Positions 25,254-34,656 of a DNA stretch of 64,000 nt are shown piece after piece. The DNA is from JBGTFE01 sp036403235. Lineage in GTDB: Bacteria > Acidobacteriota > Blastocatellia > Pyrinomonadales > Pyrinomonadaceae. The position numbers were made by a program, and so were the translations under genes. Numbering within the stretch: position 1 is the stretch's first letter; each line of letters opens with the position of its first letter. The stretch lies in assembly GCA_036403235.1 (NCBI GenBank), contig DASWRI010000026.1, positions 62,001 through 126,000 of the forward strand, written 5' to 3'. The notes beneath the pieces are model-generated. The model was not told the origin of the DNA and did no database searches. It was given only the letters and a program-made list of their open reading frames with translations.

Positions 25254-25709
25254 ATGAAGCGAATTATTATCGTTGCAATTTTGCTTTTGTTGGGCGCGGC
25301 GAACGTCACGGCACAGTCGAAAACGGATAAAAGCGTCGAACGGGAATTGCTGCGCCTGCATCGCGCCGAGGACGAAGCCGAAGCGAAAAAAGACACGAAT
25401 GCGCTTGAACGCCTGTTCAGCGACGATTTTCTCTTTGTTGCCGCAAACGGCGCGATTTACGATAAAAAGAAATTTCTCGGAGAGATAAAAGCCGACACCG
25501 AGCCGCCCACCGAACAAAAGCTCGATTACGAAAATTTTCGCGCCCGCATTTACGGCAAAACCGCGATTGTCAATTACGTTTTAGTCGTCAACGGGACGGA
25601 CAAAGACAAGAAAGCTTACGCCAATCGCTTTCAGATGAGCGTCGTCTGGATAAAAGAAAAGGGCGTTTGGCGGATAGCCAACTTTCACTCGACGCGCCTC
25701 AGAGCCTGA
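25254..25709 (+). CDS. Exported SnoaL/DUF4440-like protein
   Basis: 151 aa with a signal peptide (about 1-22, GAANVTAQS). The body fits the NTF2-like cone fold of DUF4440: an N-terminal helix (LLRLHRAEDEAEAKKDTNALERL) then DDFLFVAANGAIYDKKKFLG and strands ending VVWIKEKGVWRIANFHSTRL. Members bind small ligands or act as isomerases, but no specific function can be stated. It lies downstream of the beta-helix gene and may be co-transcribed. Confidence 0.82.
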   Translation: MKRIIIVAILLLLGAANVTAQSKTDKSVERELLRLHRAEDEAEAKKDTNALERLFSDDFLFVAANGAIYDKKKFLGEIKADTEPPTEQKLDYENFRARIYGKTAIVNYVLVVNGTDKDKKAYANRFQMSVVWIKEKGVWRIANFHSTRLRA

Positions 25710-26053
25710 GAAAATTTGCAGCTCGAATCAAACCGGAGCTTTCTAAAATAAAGAATTAAAAATTATATTTTTCTTAAACGACTTTTTAGTTTTTGATTCC
25801 TAAACATTACGATATAAAGGGTTGCATTTTTTGCGAAAAAGGTGTATAAACAATGTTACCCCTTTTAATTGTTATCCAGTCTTCTGTGTAATTGATTAAA
25901 TCGAGGCCCCCCTTTTGCGCAGAGTTTGCTGTGCAGCCGGTTTGAATAGATAAGGGTAATTCAAAACGGACATTTGATTGCTTTCCGACGCGTTGACTAT
26001 TCCCGTTGATTAAACCGTTGAAATCAATTTTCCCTTTCTTTTGAAAGGAAGAA
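25710..26053. other. 344 bp gap without a credible gene
   Basis: AT-rich. A leftward frame of 91 codons overlaps the start of the next gene but has no family features or ribosome site and was not accepted. No terminator or repeat of the heptamer class is obvious. It probably contains the promoter of the receiver-domain gene at 26054. Confidence 0.5.
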
Positions 26054-26422
26054 ATGAAACGACAACCGCTAATTTTATACATAGACCATAATACGGATTC
26101 GTGTGAGATTGTAGAGATTCTGATGCAGCAAATCGGTTTTAAGGTTATCTCCAGCCAATCGGCCCAGGATGCAGTCCATCTTGCCCGCCAGACGCCGTTT
26201 TCCGTGATTATTTCCGAATATCTTTTGCGAGACGTCGACGCATTGCAGATGTGTCTGGCGATAAAGAAATTCGACCCGCACGTTCCGATTGTTTTTTACT
26301 CGGCCGAAGCCCGCCACGAGCACAAAGCAAGAGGAATATCCGCCGGCGCGAACGCCTATCTCGTCAAGCCGAACGATTTGGAAAACATCGAAAAAACCGT
26401 TCTCGATTTAGCTCTGGTCTAG
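26054..26422 (+). CDS. Stand-alone receiver-domain protein with Glu at the phospho site
   Basis: 122 aa, a single response-regulator receiver domain and nothing else. The N-terminal strand ILYIDHNTD supplies the acidic pocket (Asp11, with His12 in place of the second acid). The usual phospho-acceptor Asp in the third strand is Glu55 (SVIISEYLL). The switch Ser (VFYSAE) and Lys (LVKP) are kept. Glu can mimic a phosphorylated state, so it may be locked or regulated differently. An AAGGAAG site precedes the ATG. The partner is unknown. Confidence 0.88.
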   Translation: MKRQPLILYIDHNTDSCEIVEILMQQIGFKVISSQSAQDAVHLARQTPFSVIISEYLLRDVDALQMCLAIKKFDPHVPIVFYSAEARHEHKARGISAGANAYLVKPNDLENIEKTVLDLALV

Positions 26423-26531
26423 ATTTTTTAGTCTCCCAAAAACAACTTTTCGAAAGCAAAAGCAGTCATCCGATAGCTGTTCCGGTCAAAAACGCGCCGC
26501 GAAACAAAAAATTAATCTTTCTCGACGGTAA

Positions 26532-26580
26532 ATAAAAAAGCATTGGAAAGCGAAAACTTTCCAATGCTTTTTTATTTTTT
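26532..26580. terminator. Bidirectional intrinsic terminator
   Basis: A GCATTGGAAAG stem, loop CGAAAA and CTTTCCAATGC stem are flanked by A-run on the left and T-run on the right. It works for the receiver gene rightward and for gyrA leftward. Confidence 0.9.
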
Positions 26581-26592
26581 ATTGCTGTCTTT

Positions 26593-29139
26593 CTATTCTT
26601 CTTCTTCGTCTCCGGCTTCGAGCAAAGACGCGCTTGTCACCAAATCGTCTTCGCCGGTGCGAATCAAGGTTACGCCCTGCGCGCTTCGGCCGGTTTCGCG
26701 GATTTTATCGACGCCGAGACGAATTAGTTTCGCCTGCTGCGTGATAATCATTATTTGCGAATCCTCATAAATCGGGAACGAAGCGACGACCTTGCCGGTT
26801 TTGGCGGTCGTTTTCATATTGATAACGCCTTTGCCGCCGCGTTTGGTCAGGCGATAGCTGCCGACAATGGTTTGCTTGCCGAAGCCCTGCTCGGAGACGG
26901 TCAGGATTTTCTCTGTTCCGTCAATCGAGACGGCGCAGACCGAGACAACGTAATCGCCTTTGCGCAAGTTTACGCCGCGAACGCCTCTGGCAACTCTGCC
27001 CATCGGGCGAACGTCGGTTTCGTTAAAGCGAACCGCCATCCCGTCGTGCGTGGCGATAAAGATTTGCTGTTTGCCGTCCGTTCGAATGATGTTCAAAAGC
27101 TCGTCGCCGTCGTCGATGTTGATGGCGTTGATGCCGTTGATGCGTATGTTTTGATATTCCGACAGAGCGGATTTTTTGATAATGCCATGACGCGTGACCA
27201 TCGTCAGATAAATTTCCTCGGTGAAATCTTTGACCGGCATCACCGCGACGAGTTTTCTTTCCGACGATAATTGAATCAGATTGACGACCGCTTTTCCGCG
27301 CGCGGCCGGTGCGGCCTCGGGAATTTCGTGGACTTTGATTTTATAAACCTGTCCGTCGTCGGTGAAAATCATCAGATAATCGTGCGTCGAAGCGGTGAAA
27401 AGATGCTCAACGAAATCTTCATTTTTCGCCGTCGCGCCCAATCTTCCCTTGCCGCCGCGTCCCTGTTTCGAGTAAATCGCAACCGGCGTGCGTTTGATAT
27501 ATCCGGCTTTCGTCACCGTAATTGCGACTTCTTCGTTCGGAATCAAATCTTCGATGGTCAGCTCGACGCCCGCATCGATAATCTGCGTGCGGCGCGCGTC
27601 ACCATAATTCTTTTTGACTTCGGCGAGCTCGTCCATAATCACCTGACGGAGAAGCTGTTCGTTGGCCAAGATAGCTTCGAGTTCCGAGATGTGACGCAGC
27701 AGCGCTTCGAGTTCGTCGATGATTTTCTGGCGTTCGAGCGCCGAAAGACGACGAAGCTGCAAATCTAAAATCGCCTGCGCCTGAATGTCCGAAAATCTCA
27801 ATCCGCCGACAACCTTTTCCAAATCCTTCAAAAATCCGGCCAGAGTTTTGTCGGCCGAAACGCCGCGCCACGTCTTCTGCTCGTGGAGAGTCGCAAAATT
27901 TCCGGTCAGCCACGATTTCGCTTCGTCAATCGAGCGCGAGTTGCGAATGAGCGGAATGATGTAGTCGAGCGCGTCGATGGCTTTGTTCAAGCCTTCCAAA
28001 ATATGCGCGCGCGCTTTTGCTTTGCGAAGCTCGAACTCGGTGCGGCGGCGGACGACTTCGCGACGGAAATCGACAAACGCTTCGAGAATCTGTTTGAGAT
28101 TCAAAACTTTCGGCTGGCCGTCGATAATCGCGATATTGATGATGCCGAAAGACGACTGCATCGGCGTCAGTTTATAAAGCTTGTTCAAAACGACCTGCGG
28201 AATCGCGTCGCGTTTGAGCTCGATGACGATGCGCATTCCTTCGCGGTTCGATTCGTCGCGCAGCTCGGAGATGCCTTCGAGTTTCTTTTCGTGAACCAAT
28301 TCTGCGATTTTTTCGATAAGCCGCGCCTTATTGACCTGATATGGAATTTCCGTAACGACGACGGCGTCGCGCTCGCGGTCGGCGCGACCGATTCTATCGA
28401 TTCCCGCCTTTGCGCGCATCTGCACGATTCCGCGTCCGGTTTTATACGCGCGATGAATTTCCTCGCGGCCGTAGATAAATCCGCCGGTCGGAAAATCCGG
28501 CCCGGGAACATAGCCGATAAGTTTTTCAATCGAGATTTCCGGGTCTTTGACGAGCTCGATGGTCGCGTTTAAAATTTCCGTCAAATTGTGCGGCGGAATT
28601 TTCGTCGCCATACCGACGGCGATTCCTTCCGAGCCGTTGACCAGAAGATTCGGAAAACGAACCGGCATCACCGAAGGCTCGGACAGAGATTCGTCGTAGT
28701 TCGGGTGAAAATCGACCGTTTCCTTTTCGATGTCGCCGAGCATTTCGCTCGTCAACTTCTGCATTCTGACTTCGGTGTAGCGCATGGCGGCGGCGTTGTC
28801 GCCGTCAATCGAGCCGAAGTTTCCCTGCCCGTCAACCAGCGTGTAGCGCATCGAAAAATCCTGCGCCAGACGAACGATGGTGTCGTAAACGGCCGTATCG
28901 CCGTGCGGGTGATATTTACCGATAACGTCGCCGACGACGCGCGCCGACTTTTTATAAGCTTTGTTATGCGCGTTGCCAAGCTCGTGCATCGCCCACAAAA
29001 CGCGCCGATGAACCGGCTTCAGACCGTCGCGCACGTCGGGCAGAGCGCGCCCGATGATGACCGACATCGCATAATCGAGATACGACCGCCGCATCTCGTC
29101 TTCAATATTGACTTGATTACGTTCTAAATTTATATCCAT
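26593..29139 (-). CDS. gyrA: DNA gyrase subunit A
   Basis: 848 aa. The N-terminal breakage-reunion domain has the catalytic Tyr121 (AAAMRYTEVR). The quinolone region reads GDTAVYDT, with Thr82 where E. coli has Ser83 and Asp86 at the E. coli Asp87 position. The C-terminal domain has beta-pinwheel blades, with a GyrA-box-like QGRGGKG motif, and ends in an acidic tail (GDEEEE). With GyrB it introduces negative supercoils. gyrB is not adjacent. It is monocistronic, with a shared terminator downstream. Confidence 0.97.
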   Translation of the reverse strand: MDINLERNQVNIEDEMRRSYLDYAMSVIIGRALPDVRDGLKPVHRRVLWAMHELGNAHNKAYKKSARVVGDVIGKYHPHGDTAVYDTIVRLAQDFSMRYTLVDGQGNFGSIDGDNAAAMRYTEVRMQKLTSEMLGDIEKETVDFHPNYDESLSEPSVMPVRFPNLLVNGSEGIAVGMATKIPPHNLTEILNATIELVKDPEISIEKLIGYVPGPDFPTGGFIYGREEIHRAYKTGRGIVQMRAKAGIDRIGRADRERDAVVVTEIPYQVNKARLIEKIAELVHEKKLEGISELRDESNREGMRIVIELKRDAIPQVVLNKLYKLTPMQSSFGIINIAIIDGQPKVLNLKQILEAFVDFRREVVRRRTEFELRKAKARAHILEGLNKAIDALDYIIPLIRNSRSIDEAKSWLTGNFATLHEQKTWRGVSADKTLAGFLKDLEKVVGGLRFSDIQAQAILDLQLRRLSALERQKIIDELEALLRHISELEAILANEQLLRQVIMDELAEVKKNYGDARRTQIIDAGVELTIEDLIPNEEVAITVTKAGYIKRTPVAIYSKQGRGGKGRLGATAKNEDFVEHLFTASTHDYLMIFTDDGQVYKIKVHEIPEAAPAARGKAVVNLIQLSSERKLVAVMPVKDFTEEIYLTMVTRHGIIKKSALSEYQNIRINGINAINIDDGDELLNIIRTDGKQQIFIATHDGMAVRFNETDVRPMGRVARGVRGVNLRKGDYVVSVCAVSIDGTEKILTVSEQGFGKQTIVGSYRLTKRGGKGVINMKTTAKTGKVVASFPIYEDSQIMIITQQAKLIRLGVDKIRETGRSAQGVTLIRTGEDDLVTSASLLEAGDEEEE

Positions 29140-29387
29140 TATATTTTTATTTTACTGTTACTTTTCCTGATAATTTTTTTGCTGTTTAATGAGTTATTTT
29201 TTCTAGGTGCGTACAGGCACAAAATCTGGAAATTTAACGGTTTTAATCCTTTTATTATTTTACAGGTAAAACGCCTGTGAAGCAACCTGTAAAACCCTTG
29301 TAGGACAGCTATTTTCCATAACTTTTTTCAAGTCTTTTTCTCAGTTTTTCAGCCAAATTATTCACTCAGTTTTTTGGAGGAATCTAA

Positions 29388-30149
29388 ATGTTGTCATCAC
29401 CTGTTGTCAAGAAAAACGACCGCCGCATTCAACGCGTTTCGCTGGCTCTGCCCGTCCGAATCGAATCGAAAGTCAATCGCTCATATTCGTGGGACGAAGT
29501 CACGCGTCTGAACGACGTCTCCGCCTTCGGCGCGGGATTTAATCTGCGTCGCCCGCTCAAACGCGGGCGGCTCGTCCAGATGACGATTCCGCTGCCGCGC
29601 CAATTGCGCTGCTACGATTATATGGAGCCGCAGTATAAAGTCTGGGCGCTCGTCCGCCGGTGCATTCCGGTCAACCAAAAGAACGGAAACGAGGCTTACG
29701 CCGTCGGCGTCGCGTTTATCGGCCGAAACCCGCCTTCGAGCTACATCCATGACCCGGCGAAGCTTTACGACATCACACAGGTCAACGACCAGAATTTATG
29801 GCAGATTGTCGAGGCTGGAGACGCGCCGGACGAAAGCACTCTGCCGAAAGACTGCCGCCGCCACACGCGTTTTGCGATTCCGGTCGGCATGGTGCTCGAA
29901 ACGGTTGACGATGAAGGACGGATAACGACGGGCAGTGAAATGACCGTCACGGAAAATATCTCGCTCGGCGGCGCGGCGGTTTTTACGACGCTCAACGCCG
30001 ATATCGGCTCGTTCGTACGCGTCAAAAGCGACCAGTATAACGTCTCGATTATCTCAATCGTCCGCGGAAAAAGACTCGGCAAAGACGGCATCACGCGTCT
30101 CCACGTCGAGTTTATCGACCGCTTTTTCCCGCTCGACGGAATCGAATAA
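29388..30149 (+). CDS. Double PilZ-domain protein
   Basis: 253 aa with two PilZ-like domains. The first starts KNDRRIQRVSLALPVRIES with NDVSAFGAGFNLRR. The second starts CRRHTRFAIPVGM with VTENISLGGAAVF. PilZ binds cyclic di-GMP through RxxxR and D/NxSxxG, and both motifs are recognisable in both halves with some drift (NDVSAFG, ENISLGG). No output domain is fused, so it likely acts through a partner. A TGGAGGA site lies before the ATG. It is divergent from gyrA. Confidence 0.82.
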   Translation: MLSSPVVKKNDRRIQRVSLALPVRIESKVNRSYSWDEVTRLNDVSAFGAGFNLRRPLKRGRLVQMTIPLPRQLRCYDYMEPQYKVWALVRRCIPVNQKNGNEAYAVGVAFIGRNPPSSYIHDPAKLYDITQVNDQNLWQIVEAGDAPDESTLPKDCRRHTRFAIPVGMVLETVDDEGRITTGSEMTVTENISLGGAAVFTTLNADIGSFVRVKSDQYNVSIISIVRGKRLGKDGITRLHVEFIDRFFPLDGIE

Positions 30150-30159
30150 GTGAATAACT

Positions 30160-30226
30160 AAAAGTGAAAGGTGAAAAGTGAGGAAGAAAATTCTTCACTT
30201 TTCACTTTTCACTTTTCACTTTTCGC
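30160..30226. repeat. AAAAGTG heptamer inverted repeat
   Basis: AAAGTGAAAGGTGAAAAGTG (left) and repeated CACTTTT units (right, four heptamers) with a very short loop form a long A/T-rich stem. The same family is found at 17168, 30897, 38490 and 39261. Confidence 0.8.
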
Positions 30227-30241
30227 TCTTATAATCTCGCT

Positions 30242-30895
30242 GTGAGCTCAAAAGAAAACCCTTATCCTTCGCCGATTGTCTTTAACGCCGTGCGTTATTT
30301 TGTGCTGATGGTGAGCAAAATTTTATGGCGCATCGAGTTTCACGGAACGGAAAATATTCCGCAGGGCGCGGCGCGCGGACTGCTCATCGCGCCGAATCAT
30401 CAAACTTACGTCGACCCGTTCTGGATAACCGTGCCGGTCAAGCGAAAATTTCGATATTTGGCTTGGGACGAAGCGTTTAACTGGTTTGCGATTGGAAAAA
30501 TCATACGCTATCTCGGCGCGTTTCCGGTCAGGACTATCGGCCGCGGCGGAAAGCTAAACGCGATGAAAAAGGCTTTGAAATATTTGCGTGAAGGCGCGAC
30601 GCTGATAATTTTTCCGGAAGGCGAGCGCGAGTTTACGGACGGAAAATTTTTGCCGTTCAAACCCGGCGCGGTGCGGATTGCGATGGAAGCCGGCGTGCCC
30701 GTCATGCCCGTCACGATTCGCGGCGGAAACAAAGTCTGGGCGCAGGGCATGAAATATCCGCGACTCGGAAAAGTGGAAATTATTTTTCACCCGCCTTTTG
30801 AAATTCCCAAAACCGGCAAAAAAGCTGATTTGGACGCGCACGTCGAAAAAATAAACGAGCGCCTGATGGAGATTATCAAATCGGAAATGAAATAA
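30242..30895 (+). CDS. plsC: 1-acyl-sn-glycerol-3-phosphate acyltransferase (PlsC-like)
   Basis: 217 aa. The catalytic NHQTYVDPF (H-x4-D) is at about residues 57-65 and the substrate motif FPEGERE at about 125-131, with the hydrophobic N-terminal segment holding it to the inner membrane. It makes phosphatidate for phospholipids. The start codon is GTG at 30242. Repeat hairpins of the same family lie on both sides. Confidence 0.9.
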   Translation: MSSKENPYPSPIVFNAVRYFVLMVSKILWRIEFHGTENIPQGAARGLLIAPNHQTYVDPFWITVPVKRKFRYLAWDEAFNWFAIGKIIRYLGAFPVRTIGRGGKLNAMKKALKYLREGATLIIFPEGEREFTDGKFLPFKPGAVRIAMEAGVPVMPVTIRGGNKVWAQGMKYPRLGKVEIIFHPPFEIPKTGKKADLDAHVEKINERLMEIIKSEMK

Positions 30896-30896
30896 A

Positions 30897-30973
30897 GCTG
30901 AAAACTGAGAAGTGAGTTGATAGTTTGTTTTCTTCACTATCAACTATCAACTTTCAGTTTTCAGTTTTCAGTT
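30897..30973. repeat. CTGAAAA/GTTGATA inverted repeat between convergent genes
   Basis: The left arm CTGAAAACTGAGAAGTGAG continues with GTTGATAGT. The right arm has ACTATCAACTATCAAC then TTTCAGTTTTCAGTTTTCAG. The arms mix two heptamer types in matching order, so they evolve together. It sits between plsC and the convergent kinase gene. Confidence 0.75.
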
Positions 30974-32588
30974 AAAAAGGTTGTTGTTCGCGCTGGCGCT
31001 GTTCTCTCTGTTGCTGCTCCATTTCGCGTTGCTGGCGGCCCAATTCAAGCGCTCTCTTTAGTTTCTGTCTTTGCTTCGGCGTCATTTTCTGCCAGACGTC
31101 GGGCGGAATATTGCCCGGCGTGCGCGTCGTCGGAGACGCCGGAACCGGACGCGTCGCCTGTTCGTCGTCAACGTCCGGTTCGTCAGGCTCGTCGCTGCTA
31201 TCGACGGTCGTTCGATTTTTCGGCTCGTTTTTCGTCGTCTCGACAGGTTTATTCGGAATTTGTTTCACTTCCGCTTTCGTTTCCGTTTTTTTCGGCGCGG
31301 ATTCGATTGAATTTGTGTTGACCGGGACGGCGACGATATTCACCTGCACCGCATTGGCGTTTGTTTCCGGAACGGTTACGGCATCAACTTTTTGCTCTGC
31401 CTTCGTATTTGCAGAATTCGTGCCCGCGCCGAACAATCCGGGGTTGGAAATATAAATGGCCGCGCAGGCAGCTCCGGCCATAAGCAGCCCGATAAGCGCG
31501 ACGGCGGCGAAGGCCGTTCTGCGTCCCGGGTTTTGCTCGGGCTGAGTCCGGGCTTTTGTTTTTTCCGGTTCAAAATCGCCGGTCAACTGCGGCTTGACGG
31601 CGGTTTCTTTGGAAACGTTTTCGGATAAAACTTCGGTTTTGATTGAAGATTGTTTCGCGCCGGATAAATTGCCGGAATCGCCGAGAACCGCCGTTTTTTG
31701 CGTGAACAGATTTGCTCCGGCGCGTTTATCGGGAACGGTTTTCGCGTTTTCTTCGACCAGTTCCTCGCTTTCCCAGAGCATCGCGCGCATCGCCTGCGCC
31801 GAAATCGGACGCTGGTTGGCGTTGAGCGCCATCGCCTTGTGCAGAACGTCGGCAACCGGCGCGGGAATGTCCTGATTTATCGTGTTCATTGCGACGAGCG
31901 GGTCTTCCTTATCGCTCAAAACGTTCATTGCACGGGTCAGAGCGTCGGCGGGCGGAACGCCGGTCAGAAGATGATAAAGCGTCGCCGCCAAGCTGTATAA
32001 ATCGCTGCGCGGGTCGGTTCCGGTTCCCTGAATTTGTTCGAGCGACGCATAATTTCTCGAATAACCGAAAACGCTTTTCGCCGCCGTGGCCGATTCGGGG
32101 CTCGTCACGTTTCCCTTCGCCAGACCGAAATCGAGCAGAATAATCTGGCCGCGTGAAGTCAGTTTTAAGTTTTGCGGCTTGATGTCGCGGTGGATGACGG
32201 GCATTTCCTGCGCGTGCAGATATTCGAGCGCGTCGAGCAATTGGTCGGCCCAGTTCAAAACGTCTGTCAGTGGAAATGTCCGGCCTTCGTGCTCCATCAT
32301 CTCCGAAAGGTCTTCGCCGTCGATGTATTCCATCACCAGAAACTGCCCGTTTCCGTCGACAAAATGGTCGCTGACGCGCGGGAGCGCCGGGTGGCGCAGA
32401 CTGTTTAAAAGTCGAGCTTCGCGCTCGAAAGCCCTGCGGAATTTTTCGTCGAGCATCAGGGTTTCCTTTATCGCCACGGTGCTTCCGAAACGCTCGTCGG
32501 TCGCGATGAAAACCGCGCCCATTCCGCCCTGCCCGATTTGTTTTTCGACGCGATACCGATTTTGTAAAACTGTTCCCGTTTCTATCAT
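30972..32588 (-). CDS. Membrane Ser/Thr protein kinase
   Basis: 538 aa from the ATG at 32588, chosen because CGAAAGG lies 8 nt upstream. A GTG ten codons earlier is less likely. An N-terminal Hanks-type kinase has IGQGGMGAV (Gly loop), VAIKE (Lys), HRDIKPQN (catalytic loop) and DFGLAKG (metal loop). A disordered linker, a membrane segment (RTAFAAVALIGLLMAGAACA) and a Pro/Thr/Asn-rich extracytoplasmic part ending in a Gln/Arg/Glu-rich helix follow. No PASTA or TPR is seen, so the sensed signal is unknown. Confidence 0.93.
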   Translation of the reverse strand: MIETGTVLQNRYRVEKQIGQGGMGAVFIATDERFGSTVAIKETLMLDEKFRRAFEREARLLNSLRHPALPRVSDHFVDGNGQFLVMEYIDGEDLSEMMEHEGRTFPLTDVLNWADQLLDALEYLHAQEMPVIHRDIKPQNLKLTSRGQIILLDFGLAKGNVTSPESATAAKSVFGYSRNYASLEQIQGTGTDPRSDLYSLAATLYHLLTGVPPADALTRAMNVLSDKEDPLVAMNTINQDIPAPVADVLHKAMALNANQRPISAQAMRAMLWESEELVEENAKTVPDKRAGANLFTQKTAVLGDSGNLSGAKQSSIKTEVLSENVSKETAVKPQLTGDFEPEKTKARTQPEQNPGRRTAFAAVALIGLLMAGAACAAIYISNPGLFGAGTNSANTKAEQKVDAVTVPETNANAVQVNIVAVPVNTNSIESAPKKTETKAEVKQIPNKPVETTKNEPKNRTTVDSSDEPDEPDVDDEQATRPVPASPTTRTPGNIPPDVWQKMTPKQRQKLKRALELGRQQREMEQQQREQRQREQQPF

Positions 32589-32645
32589 TTTGTTTGCCTT
32601 TCGAGGAGTGCTACGCACATTCTACTACACTTTTAAACAAAATTT

Positions 32646-32670
32646 GAGGCAGATTTTTGAGGTCTGCCTC
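32646..32670. terminator. Hairpin between the small exported gene and the kinase gene
   Basis: GAGGCAGA and TCTGCCTC form an 8 bp stem around a T-rich loop. It lies just downstream of the leftward gene ending at 32699 and upstream of the leftward kinase, so it probably terminates the former. Confidence 0.65.
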
Positions 32671-32698
32671 TCTTATTACGGACAAATAACGGAATTGT

Positions 32699-33193
32699 TT
32701 ACTTATACGCGCCCGCGCCGACCTTCGGCATATTGTAAATGTCCGCCAGCGTGTTGAGCTCGTATCGAACGCGCGCCCAGTTGGCCTCGGTTGCCGCGCC
32801 GTATTTGTAATTCGTCATGTTCGTGTCGATGTCGGTCGCGATGTTCAGACATTTACGAACTTCGTCTTTATTTTCCGCCCACGTGTCGCGGCGGTCGAAT
32901 TCGCGCGCCAATTCGTCGGTCGCCGATTCCAAATTGCGCGCCCGTTTATCCAGCCAATCTTCGCGGCTCGTGCCGTTTAATTTACTTTTATCCAGCGATT
33001 TGTTGAAATTTTTGACAAAATTATCGACGCGGTCTTCGACGCGGTTGATGACGACTTTGACCTGCGCCTTCGACATCATCGTATTGCGCGATTCGCGCCG
33101 GTTTCTTCGCTGCGCGGAACTCGTGTCGGCCAAAGACAAAATCGTCAAAACCGCAAATAAACCGACTGCCAAACTGTAAAATTTTCCTTTCAT
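32699..33193 (-). CDS. Exported helical protein of unknown function
   Basis: 164 aa, no family recognised. A signal peptide (about 1-28, ending TSSAQR) is followed by an all-helical body with frequent Arg/Asp/Asn (VEDRVDNFVKNFNKSLDKSK, LATELAREF-like segments) and a Tyr-containing end. The even polarity suggests a soluble coiled or helical-bundle domain in the periplasm. It sits alone between the kinase gene and a DNA glycosylase gene. Confidence 0.75.
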   Translation of the reverse strand: MKGKFYSLAVGLFAVLTILSLADTSSAQRRNRRESRNTMMSKAQVKVVINRVEDRVDNFVKNFNKSLDKSKLNGTSREDWLDKRARNLESATDELAREFDRRDTWAENKDEVRKCLNIATDIDTNMTNYKYGAATEANWARVRYELNTLADIYNMPKVGAGAYK

Positions 33194-33383
33194 TTTTACG
33201 CTCTCCTTTTTATTATCAAAAAATTATTAGTTCAAACCTGACAGGCAAAATTTCCCTGCCTGCTTTTCTGACGCGGCAGGTTTTCAAAAAGTCGAAGAAA
33301 TTTTTAATTTTCACAAGAAAAAATTTTCTTGTAAACTACTAAGCAAAAAAGCTTTGCCGGCAGCGTCAAAATTGCTTTTGCAG

Positions 33384-33422
33384 TTTCAAAATTCCGCATT
33401 CCGCATTTCGAAATCCGCATTC
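33384..33422. repeat. One-armed ATTCCGC heptamer repeat
   Basis: ATTCCGCATTCCGCATTTCG followed by AAATCCGCATTC is a tandem of ATTCCGC-like units without a clear opposite arm. It borders the stop codon of the glycosylase gene. Similar CGCAAT units occur inside the Cys-rich gene at about 16681-16712. Confidence 0.5.
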
Positions 33423-34302
33423 AAACAAACCATCTTTCCGTCATATCGCACCAGATGGCGAGGCCGCGCCAGTGGCCGAATTTTTCGTAAAACTTTTCGA
33501 TTTCCCGGTCGGCGCAAGTTTTTTCGCCGTTGTGTTTTTTGTAAAACTGCGAGCGCAGCCACGAATCGAGCGCGAGCCCGTCGTAACGCCCGACGAGCTT
33601 TAAAAGATTTTCCGCCGCGTAATCGCCGACGCCTTTTATCATTTTCATTTCTTTTTTGAGCTCTTTTGACGGCAAATCCATATCGAGCCAGCTTTCCGGG
33701 TTAACTTTTCCGCTCGCGACTTGCTCGGCCAGCTCGGCAAAATACGGCGCGCGATAGCCCGCGCGCATTTCGTCGCGGTAAAATTCGGGCGCGACTCCGG
33801 CCATTTGTTCGGCGGTCGGGAAAGCGTGTTTTCCATTCGCCGCCTTGGCGCCGAGCTTTTCGACCAGATTCGTCACCATCTTTTTGGTCAGACTCCACGA
33901 ACAATTCGTCGTGCAGATGGTTTTTACCAAATCTTCGAAAACCGTCGGCGAACGCAAAAGTCGGCCGGCGCGCTTTTCCGTAATCCACGCCAGGCGTTTT
34001 TCGCCCTCGAGATTTTTGTAAAAATCCTGCAAATCGTCGTCGAGCCGCAAAACGTGTCTGGCGTCGCGCAAAATTTTCGCTTCGGCTGCGGCGTCTATTT
34101 GGCCGCCGGAGACTTCAATTTTCAATTTCCCGTCCGACTCCAAAATTACTGCCGAAAACGGTTTTTTATGAGTAAAAACATACTTCAGACGCCAGTTTGC
34201 GTCGTCGATTTCAAACGGCGGAAGCTCGCACCAGCCGTGACTGTAGATGGTCTGTCTGAAACTGAAATTTTCGGGCTTTTCGAGAAAAAGTGTTTTCGGC
34301 AT
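33421..34302 (-). CDS. HhH-GPD family DNA glycosylase
   Basis: 293 aa. The core helix-hairpin-helix reads MKMIKGVGDYAAENLLKL and the catalytic Asp follows in GLALDSWLR. An N-terminal beta domain (SFRQTIYSHGWCELPPFEI) and the LVKTICTTNCSW segment are like those of AlkA/OGG-type enzymes. It removes damaged bases such as alkylated or oxidised purines. There is no Fe-S cluster Cys set. It is close to the archaeal and bacterial 3-methyladenine glycosylase group, but the substrate is not certain. Confidence 0.87.
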   Translation of the reverse strand: MPKTLFLEKPENFSFRQTIYSHGWCELPPFEIDDANWRLKYVFTHKKPFSAVILESDGKLKIEVSGGQIDAAAEAKILRDARHVLRLDDDLQDFYKNLEGEKRLAWITEKRAGRLLRSPTVFEDLVKTICTTNCSWSLTKKMVTNLVEKLGAKAANGKHAFPTAEQMAGVAPEFYRDEMRAGYRAPYFAELAEQVASGKVNPESWLDMDLPSKELKKEMKMIKGVGDYAAENLLKLVGRYDGLALDSWLRSQFYKKHNGEKTCADREIEKFYEKFGHWRGLAIWCDMTERWFV

Positions 34303-34656
34303 AATTTTTTGAATTTATTCGGCCAAACCGCAAATCGTTTCGTCTAACTAAAAGTAGTAAGATATTTTTACGTTTTTTCAAAATATTAGAAAATAATTAA
34401 AGATAACGCCCTGATTTCGGCAGCCGGGTAATCTGATTCGAACATACAAAAAGTGCGTCTAAATTTTGTTTCAAAATTATAGCAACTTATTCCAGGAGTT
34501 ACCGATAATAAAAAAGGTCTTGTATTTTTTGGCAAAATCAGTTATAAATTAATATTACAACAATGACAAACGACGTTTACCCGCCTGTCGTTTAAGTGAT
34601 TGATTCAGGAACATAAAGTCATAATTTTAACAAAAGAACCTGAGGAGGGAAAGGTT
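34303..34656. other. 354 bp divergent gap with the promoter of DUF1800
   Basis: AT-rich upstream region between the leftward glycosylase and rightward DUF1800 gene. Apart from the promoter at 34520-34548 there is a long leader of about 100 nt. No second gene is visible. Confidence 0.55.
34520..34548 (+). promoter_or_regulatory. Sigma-70-type promoter for DUF1800/DUF1501
   Basis: TTGTAT, 17 nt, TATAAA. It is the best -35/-10 pair in this gap, about 110 nt before the start codon. Confidence 0.5.

Noticed and set aside
25807..26082. Leftward 91-codon frame overlapping the receiver gene start
   Set aside because: It overlaps the start and ribosome site of a well-supported gene, and its composition does not look like a protein.
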